Translations under genes and position numbers: made by a program
From: Mycobacterium sp. Z3061
GTDB lineage: Bacteria; Actinomycetota; Actinomycetes; Mycobacteriales; Mycobacteriaceae
NCBI RefSeq assembly: GCF_031583025.1
Contig: NZ_CP134062.1
Coordinates: 5,491,234 to 5,555,233 of the forward strand
Length of the DNA: 64,000 nt
Direction: 5' to 3'
Shown here: positions 17,012-28,946 of the stretch, in pieces
Numbering within the stretch: the stretch's first letter is position 1
Layout of the letters: every line of letters starts with the position of its first letter
The notes under the pieces: generated by a model
What the model saw: only the letters and a program-made list of their open reading frames with translations
Told to the model about the DNA's origin: nothing
Database searches by the model: none

Positions 17012-19116
17012 TGACCGCGGACACCAAGCGGATGGCGGGCGGCGTGCTCAATCCGGCAATGCTGTGGAAGTCGGCTCCGCAGGCGCTGACCAAACTCGAT
17101 CCGCGCACGCTGTGGCGCAACCCGGTGATGTTCATCGTCGAAGTCGGCGCCGTCTGGGCCACCGTGCTGGCGGTCACCGAACCGACCTGGTTCGCCTGGC
17201 TGATCGTGGTGTGGTTGTGGCTGACGGTCGTCTTCGCGAACCTCGCCGAGGCGGTCGCCGAAGGCCGCGGCAAGGCTCAGGCCGAGACATTGCGCAAGGC
17301 CAAGACCCAGACCATGGCGCGGCGCCTCACCGGCTGGACGCCCGGCTCACCGCTGGTCGAGGAAGAAGTCGCCGCCCCCCTGCTGCAACAGGGTGACATC
17401 GTCGTCGTCGAGGCGGGGCAGGTAATCCCGGGCGACGGTGATGTGGTGGAAGGCATTGCCTCCGTGGACGAGTCGGCGATCACGGGCGAGTCAGCTCCGG
17501 TGATCCGGGAGTCCGGCGGCGACCGCTCAGCGGTCACCGGCGGCACCACCGTGCTGAGCGACCGCATCATCGTCAAGATCACCCAGAAGCCCGGTGAAAG
17601 CTTCATCGACCGGATGATTGCGCTCGTCGAGGGCGCCAATCGGCAGAAAACACCGAACGAGATCGCGCTCAACATTCTGCTGGCCGCGTTGACGATCATC
17701 TTCATCTTCGCCGTAGCGACCCTGCAGCCCTTGGCCATCTATTCGAAGCTGGACAATCCTGGCGTGCCAGACACCGAGGCGCTCAACGGAAGTGGAGTCA
17801 CCGGCATCGTCATGGTGTCGCTGCTGGTGTGCCTGATCCCCACCACCATCGGGGCATTGCTGTCGGCCATCGGCATCGCCGGCATGGACCGGCTGGTGCA
17901 GCGCAACGTGCTGGCGATGTCCGGACGCGCGGTGGAGGCGGCCGGCGACGTGAACACGCTGCTGCTGGACAAGACCGGCACCATCACACTGGGCAACCGG
18001 CAGGCCGCCGCCTTCATCCCGGTCGACGGAGTCTCGCCGGAGGAACTGGCCGACGCCGCGCAATTGTCCAGCCTCGCCGACGAAACACCGGAGGGTCGTT
18101 CGGTCGTCGTATTCGCCAAGGAGCACTTCGGGTTACGCGCACGCACCCCGGGTGAACTCGCCCACGCACACTGGGTGACGTTCTCGGCCGCCACGCGGAT
18201 GTCCGGTGTCGACGTCGACGATCACCAGTTGCGTAAGGGCGCGGCAAGTTCGGTCGCGGAATGGGTACGCGCACAGGGCGGTAAGGTGCCCAGGCAACTC
18301 GGGGAGATCGTCGACGGCGTCTCGGCCGGCGGCGGCACCCCCTTGGTCGTCGGTGAATGCCGTGGCGGCGAAGCGACCGTTCTAGGTGTGATCCACCTCA
18401 AGGACGTCGTCAAACAGGGCATGCGCGAGCGGTTCGACGAGATGCGCCGGATGGGCATCCGCACCGTGATGATCACCGGCGATAACCCGTTGACCGCCAG
18501 GGCGATTGCCGACGAGGCCGGGGTTGACGACTTCCTCGCCGAAGCCACACCAGAGGACAAGCTCGCGCTGATCAAGCGGGAACAGGAAGGCGGCAAGCTG
18601 GTCGCGATGACCGGTGACGGCACCAACGACGCGCCGGCGTTGGCTCAGGCCGACGTGGGTGTGGCGATGAATACCGGGACGTCGGCCGCCAAAGAGGCCG
18701 GGAACATGGTCGATCTCGACTCCGATCCCACCAAGCTGATCGAAATCGTCGAAATCGGCAAGCAACTGCTGATCACCCGCGGCGCGCTGACCACCTTCTC
18801 CATCGCCAACGACATCGCCAAGTACTTCGCGATCATTCCGGCGATGTTCGTCACCCTGTTCCCAGGCCTGGACATGTTGAACGTGATGCGCTTGCACAGC
18901 CCGCAATCGGCGATCCTGTCGGCGGTGATCTTCAACGCGATCATCATCGTGGCGCTGATCCCGCTGTCACTGCGGGGTGTGCGGTACAGGCCGAGCAGCG
19001 CGTCAAAATTGTTGAGCCGCAACCTCTATGTCTACGGACTCGGAGGGATCGTGGCCCCGTTCATCGGGATCAAGCTGATCGACCTGATCATCCAATTCGT
19101 CCCCGGGATGTCCTGA
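17011..19116 (+). CDS. kdpB: Potassium-transporting ATPase subunit B (P-type ATPase)
   Basis: A 701-residue catalytic subunit, a type IA P-type ATPase. It has the actuator-domain TGES motif (ITGESAPV), the phosphorylation motif DKTGTI with Asp320, the nucleotide-binding region and the hinge motif [13 protein letters not shown]. Hydrophobic helices lie near the N terminus, around residues 225-290 and at the C terminus. It couples ATP hydrolysis to K+ uptake through KdpA. The start overlaps the kdpA stop by one base, and kdpC follows after 1 bp. Confidence 0.97.
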   Translation: MTADTKRMAGGVLNPAMLWKSAPQALTKLDPRTLWRNPVMFIVEVGAVWATVLAVTEPTWFAWLIVVWLWLTVVFANLAEAVAEGRGKAQAETLRKAKTQTMARRLTGWTPGSPLVEEEVAAPLLQQGDIVVVEAGQVIPGDGDVVEGIASVDESAITGESAPVIRESGGDRSAVTGGTTVLSDRIIVKITQKPGESFIDRMIALVEGANRQKTPNEIALNILLAALTIIFIFAVATLQPLAIYSKLDNPGVPDTEALNGSGVTGIVMVSLLVCLIPTTIGALLSAIGIAGMDRLVQRNVLAMSGRAVEAAGDVNTLLLDKTGTITLGNRQAAAFIPVDGVSPEELADAAQLSSLADETPEGRSVVVFAKEHFGLRARTPGELAHAHWVTFSAATRMSGVDVDDHQLRKGAASSVAEWVRAQGGKVPRQLGEIVDGVSAGGGTPLVVGECRGGEATVLGVIHLKDVVKQGMRERFDEMRRMGIRTVMITGDNPLTARAIADEAGVDDFLAEATPEDKLALIKREQEGGKLVAMTGDGTNDAPALAQADVGVAMNTGTSAAKEAGNMVDLDSDPTKLIEIVEIGKQLLITRGALTTFSIANDIAKYFAIIPAMFVTLFPGLDMLNVMRLHSPQSAILSAVIFNAIIIVALIPLSLRGVRYRPSSASKLLSRNLYVYGLGGIVAPFIGIKLIDLIIQFVPGMS

Positions 19117-19117
19117 C

Positions 19118-19972
19118 ATGAAGTTCTCCAGCTTTCTTCGCATCCATTGGGCCGCAGCGCGCGCGCTGCTGGTGCTGACCGTGATCACCGGACTGGCCTA
19201 TCCATTGTTCATCTGGCTGGTAGCCCAGATGCCGGGACTGCACACCAAGGCCGAAGGATCCATCGTCACCGCCGGCGGTAAGCCGGTAGGTAGCCGGCTG
19301 ATCGGTCAGCTGTTCACCGACCCTGCCGGAAACCCGCTGCCGCAGTACTTCCAGAGCCGCCCGTCGGCGGCCGGCAACGGATATGACCCGCTGTCCAGCG
19401 GTGCCAGCAACCTCGGACCGGAGAGCATGAGCCTGCTGAATCAGGTGTGCTCGCGCAGCGTGGCGGTGGGCAAGTTCGAACAGGTTGACGGGTCACGGCC
19501 GTTCTGCACCGGCGGTGGTGTCGGGGCGGTGCTCGCGGTGATCGGCCCCCGTGATGCCCGCGGTGCCGTGGTCCATCCCACCCGGGTGATCAGCGTGAAC
19601 GAACCGTGCGAGTCGACGTCGGTGCCCTTCGTGGCCAGCTATGAGGGGGTGCGAGTGGAGTGCGCCAAGAAAGGTGAGGACTACTCACTCGGCCAGATGG
19701 TACCGATTCGCGGCGCCGCGCCCGCGGACCCCGTGGTGCCCGCCGACGCGGTGAGCGGCAGTGGCAGCGGATTGGACCCGGATATCTCGGTGGCCTACGC
19801 CGACCTTCAGGTGGCGCGGGTGGCCAGAGCCCGCCATGTGAGCCCGCAGCAGGTAAGAGATGTGCTCGCTCAGTACCGCACGGGTCGGTTGCTCGGCTTC
19901 GTCGGAGAACCTTGTGTCAACGTCCTGCAGCTCAACCTGCAACTTGACCGCCGATACCCGGTCAACGGTTAG
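19118..19972 (+). CDS. kdpC: Potassium-transporting ATPase subunit C with internal insertion
   Basis: A 284-residue KdpC, whereas the family is usually about 190. Residues 12-37 form the N-terminal membrane helix. The family blocks SRLIGQ, FQSRPS, YDPLSSGASNLG and later VPADAV-GSGSGLDPDIS and RTGRLLGFVGEP are intact. About 95 residues are inserted between the ASNLGP block (ends near 101) and the VPADAV block (starts near 207). The insert contains Cys111, Cys130, Cys164 and Cys182. KdpC lies largely on the outer face of the membrane, so these could form disulfides. KdpC assists ATP and K+ affinity of KdpB/KdpA. Confidence 0.92.
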   Translation: MKFSSFLRIHWAAARALLVLTVITGLAYPLFIWLVAQMPGLHTKAEGSIVTAGGKPVGSRLIGQLFTDPAGNPLPQYFQSRPSAAGNGYDPLSSGASNLGPESMSLLNQVCSRSVAVGKFEQVDGSRPFCTGGGVGAVLAVIGPRDARGAVVHPTRVISVNEPCESTSVPFVASYEGVRVECAKKGEDYSLGQMVPIRGAAPADPVVPADAVSGSGSGLDPDISVAYADLQVARVARARHVSPQQVRDVLAQYRTGRLLGFVGEPCVNVLQLNLQLDRRYPVNG

Positions 19973-19983
19973 GGTCGCGGAGG

Positions 19984-22533
19984 ATGATGGTTGACGTGAC
20001 CGACGTCAACCTCGACGAGCACCGGACCAAGCGCGGTGAGCTGCGCATCTATCTCGGCGCGGCACCTGGAGTCGGCAAAACCTACGCGATGCTCGGCGAG
20101 GCGCATCGACGGCTGGAGCGCGGCACCGACCTGGTAGCGGCAGTCATCGAAACTCACGGACGGGCGAAAACCGCTGAGCTGCTTAAAGGCATCGAGACGA
20201 TCCCACCGCGGTTCATCGAATACCGGGGCGGCAGTTTCCCCGAACTCGACGTGCCGGCCGTGCTGGCGCGCCATCCGCATGTCGTCCTGGTCGACGAGCT
20301 TGCCCACACCAACACACCGGGCAGCAAGAACGCGAAGCGCTGGCAGGATGTCGAAGAGCTGCTCGACGCCGGCATCACGGTGATCTCCACGGTGAACATT
20401 CAGCATCTGGAGAGCTTGAACGACGTCGTCGCGCAAATCACCGGCATCGAGCAGAAAGAAACGATCCCCGATTCGATCGTCCGGCAGGCGTCGCAGGTAG
20501 AGCTGATCGACATCACGCCGGAAGCGTTGCGGCGCCGGCTATCCCACGGAAACGTCTATGCGTCGGAGCGCATCGATGCCGCGCTGTCCAACTACTTCCG
20601 TCCCGGAAATCTCACCGCGCTGCGGGAATTGGCGTTGCTGTGGCTGGCCGACCAGGTCGACACCGCGCTTGCCAAATACCGCGCGGACAACAAGATCACC
20701 GCGACGTGGGAGGCCCGCGAGCGCGTCGTGGTAGCCGTCACGGGTGGTCCGGAGTCAGAGACGTTGGTGCGCAGAGCGTCTCGAATCGCATCGAAGTCCA
20801 CTGCCGAGCTGATGGTGGTTCATGTGGTGCGCGGTGACGGGCTGGCGGGCCTGTCCGAGACCCGAATGGCCAAGATCCGCGAATTGGCGAACAGCCTGGA
20901 CGCCTCCCTGCACACCGTCGTCGGTGACGACGTGCCCGGCGCCCTGCTGGATTTCGCGCGCGAGATGAATGCGACGCAGTTGGTGGTCGGCACGTCCCGG
21001 CGCCCGCGCTGGGCGCGCATCTTCGATGAGGGCATCGGCCCGGCCATCGTCGAGCATTCCGGCAAGATCGACGTGCACATGGTGACCCACGAGGAATCCA
21101 AGCGCGGGGTGCGCACCGCGTCGATTTCACCACGGGAGCGCCGGGTGGCGTCCTGGCTGGCGGCGGTCGTCGTGCCGTCACTGATCTGCGGCATCACGGT
21201 GAGCTGGCTGGACCGGTATCTGGACAACGGCGGCGAAAGCGCCCTGTTCTTCGTCGGCGTGCTGCTGGTGGGATTGCTGGGAGGCGTTGCACCCGCTGTG
21301 CTTTCGGCCGTGCTGTCCGGCCTGCTGTTGAATTATTTCTTGATCACGCCGCGACACAGCTTCACCATCGCGGAGCCGAACAGCGCGGTCACCGAACTGG
21401 TGCTGCTGTTGATCGCGGTGGCGGTCGCGGTACTGGTCGACGGTGCGGCCAAGCGCTCGCGCGAAGCGCGCCGCGCGTCCCAGGAAGCCGAACTGCTGAC
21501 GTTGTTCGCCGGGTCGGTATTGCGCGGTGCGGACCTGGACACCCTGCTGGAGCGGGTACGCGAAACCTATTCGCAGCGCGCGGTCAGTATGTTGCGCGAA
21601 GACACTGTCGACGGGCGCCCGCGCAGCCGTGTGGTCGCGTCGGTGGGCAAGGACGCCTGCGCCACAGTCGATTCCGCCGATACCGCGATCGAGGTCGGAG
21701 ACGACGAATTCTGGATGCTGCTAGGAGGCCGCAGGCTCGCCGCGCGGGATCGCCGCGTGCTCCACGCCGTGGCGACACAGGCGGCAGGTCTGATCAAGCA
21801 ACGTGAACTCGCCGACGAAGCCAGCCGCACCGAGGCGATCGTGCGGGCCGACGAGCTGCGTCGTTCCCTGTTGTCGGCGGTCAGCCACGATCTGCGAACG
21901 CCGTTGGCGGCGGCCAAGGTTGCGGTCTCAAGCCTGCGCGCCGGAGATGTCGCCTTCTCCGCCGAGGACACCGCCGAACTGCTGGCCACCATCGAGGAGT
22001 CCATCGACTCGTTGACGGCACTGGTGGGCAATCTGCTCGATTCGTCCCGGCTGGCAGCCGGTGTGGTCCACCCGAATCTGCAGCGGGTGTACCTGGAGGA
22101 AGTGGTGCAGCGCGCGCTGGTCAGTATCGGACGCGGCGCTACCGGCTTCTTTCGTTCCGCGATCGACCGCGTCAAAGTCGACGTCGGCGATGCGGTGGCG
22201 ATGGCCGATGCCGGTCTGCTGGAACGGGTGCTGGCCAACCTGATCGACAACTCGCTGCGCTACGCACCTGACTGCGTGGTGCGGGTGAACGCGGGCCGGG
22301 TCGGCGACCGGGTGCTGATCAATGTCATCGACGAGGGCCCCGGCATCCTGCACGGTGCCGAGGAGCAGATTTTCGAGCCGTTTCAGCGTCTCGGCGATCA
22401 CGACAACACCACCGGTGTGGGCCTGGGCATGTCGGTGGCACGCGGGTTCGTCGAGGCCATGGGCGGAACGATCTCGGCCGGTGATACTCCCGGCGGCGGA
22501 CTGACCGTCATGGTGGAGTTGGGTGCGCCATGA
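19984..22533 (+). CDS. kdpD: Sensor histidine kinase KdpD
   Basis: An 849-residue membrane sensor of K+ limitation. The N-terminal KdpD domain (about 18-225) has a Walker A GAAPGVGKT and the DELAHTNTPG block. A universal-stress-like domain (about 245-365) follows, then four membrane helices (about 395-490), a GAF-like region, the dimerisation domain with His635 in SHDLRTPLA and the ATPase domain (NLIDNSLRYAP, DEGPG, GVGLGMSV). A GGAGG lies directly before the tandem ATG pair, so ATG 19987 or GTG 19996 are possible starts. It follows kdpC by 11 bp on the same strand. In H37Rv kdpDE is divergent from kdpFABC. Confidence 0.95.
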   Translation: MMVDVTDVNLDEHRTKRGELRIYLGAAPGVGKTYAMLGEAHRRLERGTDLVAAVIETHGRAKTAELLKGIETIPPRFIEYRGGSFPELDVPAVLARHPHVVLVDELAHTNTPGSKNAKRWQDVEELLDAGITVISTVNIQHLESLNDVVAQITGIEQKETIPDSIVRQASQVELIDITPEALRRRLSHGNVYASERIDAALSNYFRPGNLTALRELALLWLADQVDTALAKYRADNKITATWEARERVVVAVTGGPESETLVRRASRIASKSTAELMVVHVVRGDGLAGLSETRMAKIRELANSLDASLHTVVGDDVPGALLDFAREMNATQLVVGTSRRPRWARIFDEGIGPAIVEHSGKIDVHMVTHEESKRGVRTASISPRERRVASWLAAVVVPSLICGITVSWLDRYLDNGGESALFFVGVLLVGLLGGVAPAVLSAVLSGLLLNYFLITPRHSFTIAEPNSAVTELVLLLIAVAVAVLVDGAAKRSREARRASQEAELLTLFAGSVLRGADLDTLLERVRETYSQRAVSMLREDTVDGRPRSRVVASVGKDACATVDSADTAIEVGDDEFWMLLGGRRLAARDRRVLHAVATQAAGLIKQRELADEASRTEAIVRADELRRSLLSAVSHDLRTPLAAAKVAVSSLRAGDVAFSAEDTAELLATIEESIDSLTALVGNLLDSSRLAAGVVHPNLQRVYLEEVVQRALVSIGRGATGFFRSAIDRVKVDVGDAVAMADAGLLERVLANLIDNSLRYAPDCVVRVNAGRVGDRVLINVIDEGPGILHGAEEQIFEPFQRLGDHDNTTGVGLGMSVARGFVEAMGGTISAGDTPGGGLTVMVELGAP

Positions 22534-23210
22534 CGCGGGTACTGGTGATAGACGACGAGCCACACATTCTGCGGGCGCTGAAGATCAATTTGACCGTGCG
22601 GGGGTACGAGGTGACCACCGCCTCGACCGGTGCCGGGGCGTTGCGCGCCGCTGCCGAGCATCCGCCTGACGTGGTGATCCTGGATCTGGGGTTGCCGGAC
22701 ATCTCGGGTATCGACGTGCTGGGTGGTTTGCGGGGCTGGCTGTCGGCGCCGGTGATCGTGTTATCGGCGCGCAGTGACTCCGCGGACAAAGTGGAGGCGC
22801 TGGATGCGGGCGCCGACGACTACGTGACGAAACCCTTTGGAATGGACGAGTTTCTGGCCCGGTTGCGCGCGGCGGTGCGGCGCAACACGGCGGCGTCCGA
22901 GATCGACCAGCCGGTTATCGAGACAGCGGCATTCACCATCGATCTGGCGGCCAAGAAAGTCGTGAAGAACGGCGCGGAGGTGCACTTGACGCCGACCGAG
23001 TGGGGGATGCTGGAGGTGCTGGCCCGAAATCGCGGCAAGCTGGTCGGTCGCGAGGAGCTTTTGAAGGAGGTCTGGGGTCCGGGGTATGCGACCGAAACCC
23101 ATTATCTCCGTGTATATCTGGCGCAGCTGCGGCGCAAGCTCGAGGATGATCCGTCGCATCCCCGGCATCTGCTGACTGAATCCGGTATGGGCTACCGCTT
23201 CGAGGCGTGA
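22530..23210 (+). CDS. kdpE: Response regulator KdpE
   Basis: A 226-residue OmpR-family regulator. The receiver domain has DDE at 8-10, phosphoacceptor Asp52 in VILDLGLPD and Lys in YVTKPFG; the winged helix covers about 130-226 (LTPTEWGMLEVLARN, ETHYLRVYLAQLRRKL). The ATG overlaps the kdpD stop in ATGA. It is phosphorylated by KdpD and activates the kdp operon; a candidate site lies at 14999-15016. It is the last gene of the kdpFABCDE run and converges with a small minus-strand gene 35 bp away. Confidence 0.96.
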   Translation: MTRVLVIDDEPHILRALKINLTVRGYEVTTASTGAGALRAAAEHPPDVVILDLGLPDISGIDVLGGLRGWLSAPVIVLSARSDSADKVEALDAGADDYVTKPFGMDEFLARLRAAVRRNTAASEIDQPVIETAAFTIDLAAKKVVKNGAEVHLTPTEWGMLEVLARNRGKLVGREELLKEVWGPGYATETHYLRVYLAQLRRKLEDDPSHPRHLLTESGMGYRFEA

Positions 23211-23245
23211 AGTACCGGCATCTGCGGCACCACGACGACTCCGCG

Positions 23246-23482
23246 TTAGTCGATCGCTGGGTCTGCTGACGCCTGTAAGTCGTTGGTGTCGACGAACACC
23301 AACGTCCCGTCGTCGAGGGCAACGGCCCAGCGCCGACTCGCGTTGACGATCTGTTTGTCACCGATGCAGACGGAGTAGCCGGCAGCTTCTGCGAAATCCT
23401 CCACGATGACCCCGCTACATTCCCCGTTACTACCGGGATAGACGCGAACGCGTTCACCCACGCAATATTGACCGCCGTCCAT
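23246..23482 (-). CDS. Small hypothetical protein, SH3/KOW-like
   Basis: A 78-residue protein of unknown function. Short strands with many Gly and Val (YCVGERVRVYPGSNGECSG, then VIVEDFAE and RRWAVALDDGTLVFVDTNDL) suggest a small SH3- or KOW-like beta barrel. It starts at ATG 23482 with no clear ribosome-binding site. It converges with kdpE. Codon choice fits the chromosome, so it is probably a real conserved mycobacterial gene, but I cannot name a function. Confidence 0.6.
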   Translation of the reverse strand: MDGGQYCVGERVRVYPGSNGECSGVIVEDFAEAAGYSVCIGDKQIVNASRRWAVALDDGTLVFVDTNDLQASADPAID

Positions 23483-23598
23483 ACGTATAAACTTACTGCG
23501 CGACGCCCGACTGCGTATACATATCGCGCCGGCGTTTCGCCCCCGGCGCTAAAATGGGGGAAATGCGACAGATTTTTCTTTGCTGAGACTTTTCCGAT

Positions 23599-24255
23599 TC
23601 AGGCGTTTCCCAGGTGCTCGTTGTCCGCCACTCCGGTTTCGTCGGAATCATCGACGACGAAGCGTCGCTCTACCATCGGGGTTATCAATCCGGCCAGGTC
23701 CGCCGCGACGTCTTGGCCGGTCTCGGGCGGCATCGAGATGTAGCTCAGGCACAGGCGGACGATCGCCCTGGACACGACACTGGCATCGTCGTCGCGGGCG
23801 ACCGGCCAGGTCTGGTCGAACACCGTCAACAGGCGGGTTGACGCGCGGCTGATGATGGGTGCGCTGTCGATCGTGACAAGTTGCAGCAGATCGGGCTTGG
23901 CGACACCGGTCAGCAGCGAGATGATCAGCGGGTCGGCCGCCGACGCGCTGAAGAAGGCCTGAAAGGCCTGCAGAAGCGATTCGTAGGTACTCCCGTTGTT
24001 GGCGTCGAGACTGGCCTTGACGGAGTCCACGAGTTGGTCAGCGAGTCGCAGGGCGTAACCCTGCGCCAAGCCCTGCCGGGAGCCGAACTCGTTGTAGATC
24101 GTCTGCCGGCTGATACCGGCGGCGCGAGCCACATCCGACAATGTGATGGCGGACCAATCGCGAGTCAACAGCAAGAGCCGCACCGCATCCAGAATCGAGT
24201 CGTGCAGCACCGGAGCGCTACCGCGCTGCAGCGCCGTAGCAGAGAGCCTCAACAC
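23599..24255 (-). CDS. TetR-family regulator, AlkX-like
   Basis: A 218-residue TetR-type repressor. The N-terminal helix-turn-helix reads ITLSDVARAAGISRQTIYNEFGSRQGLAQGYALR in two overlapping blocks (about residues 30-65). The all-helical C-terminal domain probably binds a hydrophobic ligand, and the pattern resembles the AlkX-type regulators of alkane metabolism. GTG 24255 follows GAGGGG at 5-nt spacing; the frame runs on to 24459, but those codons are unlike the family and overlie a probable promoter. No target genes lie next to it, so regulation in trans or of itself is inferred. Confidence 0.82.
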   Translation of the reverse strand: MLRLSATALQRGSAPVLHDSILDAVRLLLLTRDWSAITLSDVARAAGISRQTIYNEFGSRQGLAQGYALRLADQLVDSVKASLDANNGSTYESLLQAFQAFFSASAADPLIISLLTGVAKPDLLQLVTIDSAPIISRASTRLLTVFDQTWPVARDDDASVVSRAIVRLCLSYISMPPETGQDVAADLAGLITPMVERRFVVDDSDETGVADNEHLGNA

Positions 24256-24579
24256 AATGTCCCCTCGATTCGTGTCTATGTTGAACAAGTCACCTGACGT
24301 GAATGCCGAAAACGGATGTGACGCGATTTGAGTAGTGAATTTAGTTTGAGCAATGTCGGCAACCAACGGTACAAGAAGGCACCGCAATCGGGGGATACCG
24401 CGGATAGCACTAACAGATTTTTCGTCTAGAATGGTCTGCTTTTGGTACGAAAAAGACATATGCGTCTCAAGTTCGACAAACCGATTTCAATGGACTGCGC
24501 GCCGCCGATCCACCCAAGTTTCCGCGCCGGCCCGGCAGCCTATTCGCGGCCAACCGCGAAGTCGTCGCAGCATCCGGCG
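24256..24579. promoter_or_regulatory. Gene-free stretch between ppx2 and the TetR gene
   Basis: A 324-bp AT-richer stretch. Its left part holds the TetR gene's ribosome-binding site (GAGGGG) and should hold the promoter. An inverted repeat TTTTTCGT/ACGAAAAA at 24418-24454 could end transcription of the eno-ppx2 operon. The last 100 bp show nothing further. Confidence 0.4.
24418..24454. terminator. T-flanked inverted repeat after ppx2
   Basis: Exact 8-bp arms TTTTTCGT and ACGAAAAA are separated by 21 nt. It lies about 125 bp beyond the ppx2 stop, in the direction of transcription. The long loop and AT-rich stem make it a weak terminator candidate; it could equally be a TetR-type operator. Confidence 0.35.
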
Positions 24580-25530
24580 TTACGCGATCGACAAGACGAT
24601 CCCGTCCAGGATGTCGTGCTCACTGACCACCAACTCCGATATGCCGGCGCGCGAACCCAATTCCCTCGCCAACTCCTGCACCACGATCGCACCGCCACCG
24701 ATCACGTCCACCCGGCCCTCGTGCATGGGACCGAGCGCAGCACGCTGCGCCCGGGTCATACCGATCAGCCGGTCGCACACCTGCAGCAGCTCACCAAACG
24801 GCACCCGCGAAAGATGAATTGCCGCAGCGTCATAGCCAGTCAGACCCTGCGCCAGCGCCGACAGCGTCGTCATCGTCCCCGCCAGCCCGACCCAGGTGCG
24901 CGCCCCCGCCACCGGCACCGCGCGCAAGGCGACGTCGAGCCGCTCACGCACCACTTCGCGGGCCGCCGCGACTTCATCCGCAGCCGGCGGGTCGGAGTGC
25001 AGACACCGTTCGGTCAGACGCACGCAACCGATGTCGGCCGAGTAACTCGCCACGATCTCATCGGCCGCCGTGCCGACCACGATTTCCGTCGAACCCCCGC
25101 CCAGGTCGACAACGACGAAAGGCGCACCGGCACTGTCCAACTCGCCGACCGCACCCCGGAATGACAGACTGGCCTCCTCGTCGCCGGTGATCACCTCGGC
25201 AACCGCCCCTGGAATCACCGCCCCCAGCACCTCGGCGGTCATCGCAAAGAAGACATCGCGATTGGCGGCATCGCGCGTCGCCGAGGTGGCCACCATTCGC
25301 ACCCGCTCGGCACTGTGCAGACGAAGCAACCCGGCGTAATCGACCAGCGCCGCCCGGGTCCGGGCGATCGCCTCGGGCGCGAACTCCCCCGTCGCGTCGA
25401 CACCCTGACCCAACCGGACGATGCGCATCTCGCGATGGACATCGCGCAGCCGCTCCCCCTCGACATCGGCGATCAACAACCGAATCGAGTTGGTTCCGCA
25501 GTCGATACCAGCCAGTCGCGTCAAAGCCAT
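24580..25530 (-). CDS. ppx2: Exopolyphosphatase / Ppx-GppA family protein
   Basis: A 316-residue protein of the ASKHA-fold Ppx/GppA family. The first phosphate loop is seen in GIDCGTNSIRLLI (residues 8-20) and the second in VVDLGGGSTEIVVG (about 140-153). It hydrolyses terminal phosphates of polyphosphate or pppGpp. It corresponds in place and length to Rv1026 of M. tuberculosis, called PPX2. The start ATG 25530 overlaps the DUF501 gene by 10 bp. It is the last gene of the eno-ftsB-DUF501-ppx2 operon. Confidence 0.93.
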   Translation of the reverse strand: MALTRLAGIDCGTNSIRLLIADVEGERLRDVHREMRIVRLGQGVDATGEFAPEAIARTRAALVDYAGLLRLHSAERVRMVATSATRDAANRDVFFAMTAEVLGAVIPGAVAEVITGDEEASLSFRGAVGELDSAGAPFVVVDLGGGSTEIVVGTAADEIVASYSADIGCVRLTERCLHSDPPAADEVAAAREVVRERLDVALRAVPVAGARTWVGLAGTMTTLSALAQGLTGYDAAAIHLSRVPFGELLQVCDRLIGMTRAQRAALGPMHEGRVDVIGGGAIVVQELARELGSRAGISELVVSEHDILDGIVLSIA

Positions 25531-26012
25531 TGTCTCCCAACTAAAGAAGCCGCAGCACCGGACTCGGCGGCCAGCAGCGCCAACGCTTCGTCACCGAAGG
25601 GGTTGACCCCAGGCCCCTTGGCCAGCGAGTGTGCGATCAGCACATGCAGGCATTTGACCCGGTCCGGCATGCCACCGCCGGAGAACGTGGTACCCAAGGG
25701 TTCGATCGCATCCCGCTCGGCCAGATACGACTCGTGCGCGCGACGGTACGCGGTGGCCAGATCTGGATCACGGCCCAACCTCTCGGTCATGTCGCGCATG
25801 AGCCCCGTCGTTTCCAATCGGCTCGCCGCTGCGGTGAGCACCGGATGCGTCAGGTAGTACAGCGTCGGAAACGGCGTCCCGTCAGGAAGTTTCGGCGCGG
25901 TCTTCACCACTCCCGGTTCGCCGTCCAAGCACCGGTAGGCGACTTCGAGCACACCTCGAGGCTCGCGACCCAGCTGACGCGCCACCGCCTCCAGGTCCGC
26001 CTGATCAACCAC
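25521..26012 (-). CDS. DUF501 protein (Rv1025-like)
   Basis: A 163-residue protein of the DUF501 family, nearly always found between ftsB-like and ppx genes in actinobacteria. Conserved segments are GREPRGVLEVAYRC, the PTLYYLTHP block and GGMPDRVKCLHVLIAHSLA, with a Cys and several His. The function is not established. The start at 26012 overlaps the ftsB stop by 8 bp and the stop overlaps ppx2 by 10 bp, which indicates tight translational coupling. Confidence 0.9.
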   Translation of the reverse strand: MVDQADLEAVARQLGREPRGVLEVAYRCLDGEPGVVKTAPKLPDGTPFPTLYYLTHPVLTAAASRLETTGLMRDMTERLGRDPDLATAYRRAHESYLAERDAIEPLGTTFSGGGMPDRVKCLHVLIAHSLAKGPGVNPFGDEALALLAAESGAAASLVGRQWL

Positions 26013-26691
26013 CGGGCGGCGGCGGGTTGGGCGGCGCCTGCTCGGGCGCCGGGCCGGCCGCGGGCGGCAGGTGCGGCGCGTCGGCGATCGTGTGCCACAA
26101 CGAGGTGTACCAGGGCTCGTTCTTCACCGCACCGCCCACCTCGGCGCCCGGCTGCGGCGCCGCCGCGGACCCGGGCGGCAGCTGAACCTGGAACGGAATG
26201 TCCCCGGGCTTGACGAAGCCGAGGCGCTCGCGCGCCTGCGCCGCGACATAGGCCGGATCGGCCAGTTGGCCCTTGCGTTGTTCCAGGTCCGCAATCTGGC
26301 GGCGCAGCGCGGCCTCGGTCGCCGACAGTTGCGCCATCTCGGTGCGTTGCGAGAAGTACGTGCGCACCGGGCCGGCAATCGTCAGCGTCAGCACACACAC
26401 CACCGCGGCCAGGATGGCGGCGCGCCGAGCGGTGAAACCCAGCCGCTGATCCGACCGCTGCTCAACGGATTCGGTGAAGGACCGCTTGATGGGATCCACC
26501 ACATGCTCGTGCAACGAGCCGGTGGACCGGCTCTCGTCAGGAGCCGTCTGCGCCGGCTTGGAAACCGGCCTCGAAACAGGACTGGCGTAGGACTTCGACG
26601 AACCACCGGTCCGACGCGCCCGAGCCGAATCACCCGGCTTCCCCGGCCGTGACGCCGGGGATCGCCGTTTCGGATCAGGCTTGGGAGACAA
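26005..26691 (-). CDS. ftsB: Septum formation initiator, FtsB/DivIC-like
   Basis: A 228-residue single-pass membrane protein, the length I recall for Rv1024. Residues 1-95 are a Ser/Pro/Arg-rich cytoplasmic tail. One membrane helix follows (about 98-120, RRAAILAAVVCVLTLTIAGP), then a short coiled coil (AQLSATEAALRRQIADLEQRK) with the DivIC-type motif ARERLGFVKPGDIPF, and a Pro/Ala-rich tail. It is an early scaffold of the divisome. TTG 26691 begins 1 nt after the eno stop and is chosen because the longer frame runs into eno. It is part of the eno-ppx2 operon. Confidence 0.85.
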   Translation of the reverse strand: MSPKPDPKRRSPASRPGKPGDSARARRTGGSSKSYASPVSRPVSKPAQTAPDESRSTGSLHEHVVDPIKRSFTESVEQRSDQRLGFTARRAAILAAVVCVLTLTIAGPVRTYFSQRTEMAQLSATEAALRRQIADLEQRKGQLADPAYVAAQARERLGFVKPGDIPFQVQLPPGSAAAPQPGAEVGGAVKNEPWYTSLWHTIADAPHLPPAAGPAPEQAPPNPPPPGG

Positions 26692-26692
26692 G

Positions 26693-28767
<2,075 letters not shown>

Positions 28768-28946
28768 AGACTCTCCCTGTCGATCTCCCTATCGGGGCCC
28801 CTCACCCATTTCGGCCTAGCTCATCGTCCCATGAGTCGCGGGAGTGCCCCGCTCGCCGAACCGTCCAGCACACAAAATTCCCGCCGGCTATCGACCCGCG
28901 AACTGGCTGTTTGTGCAGCCTCTCTGAGTTGTCGCAAACCTGTGAG

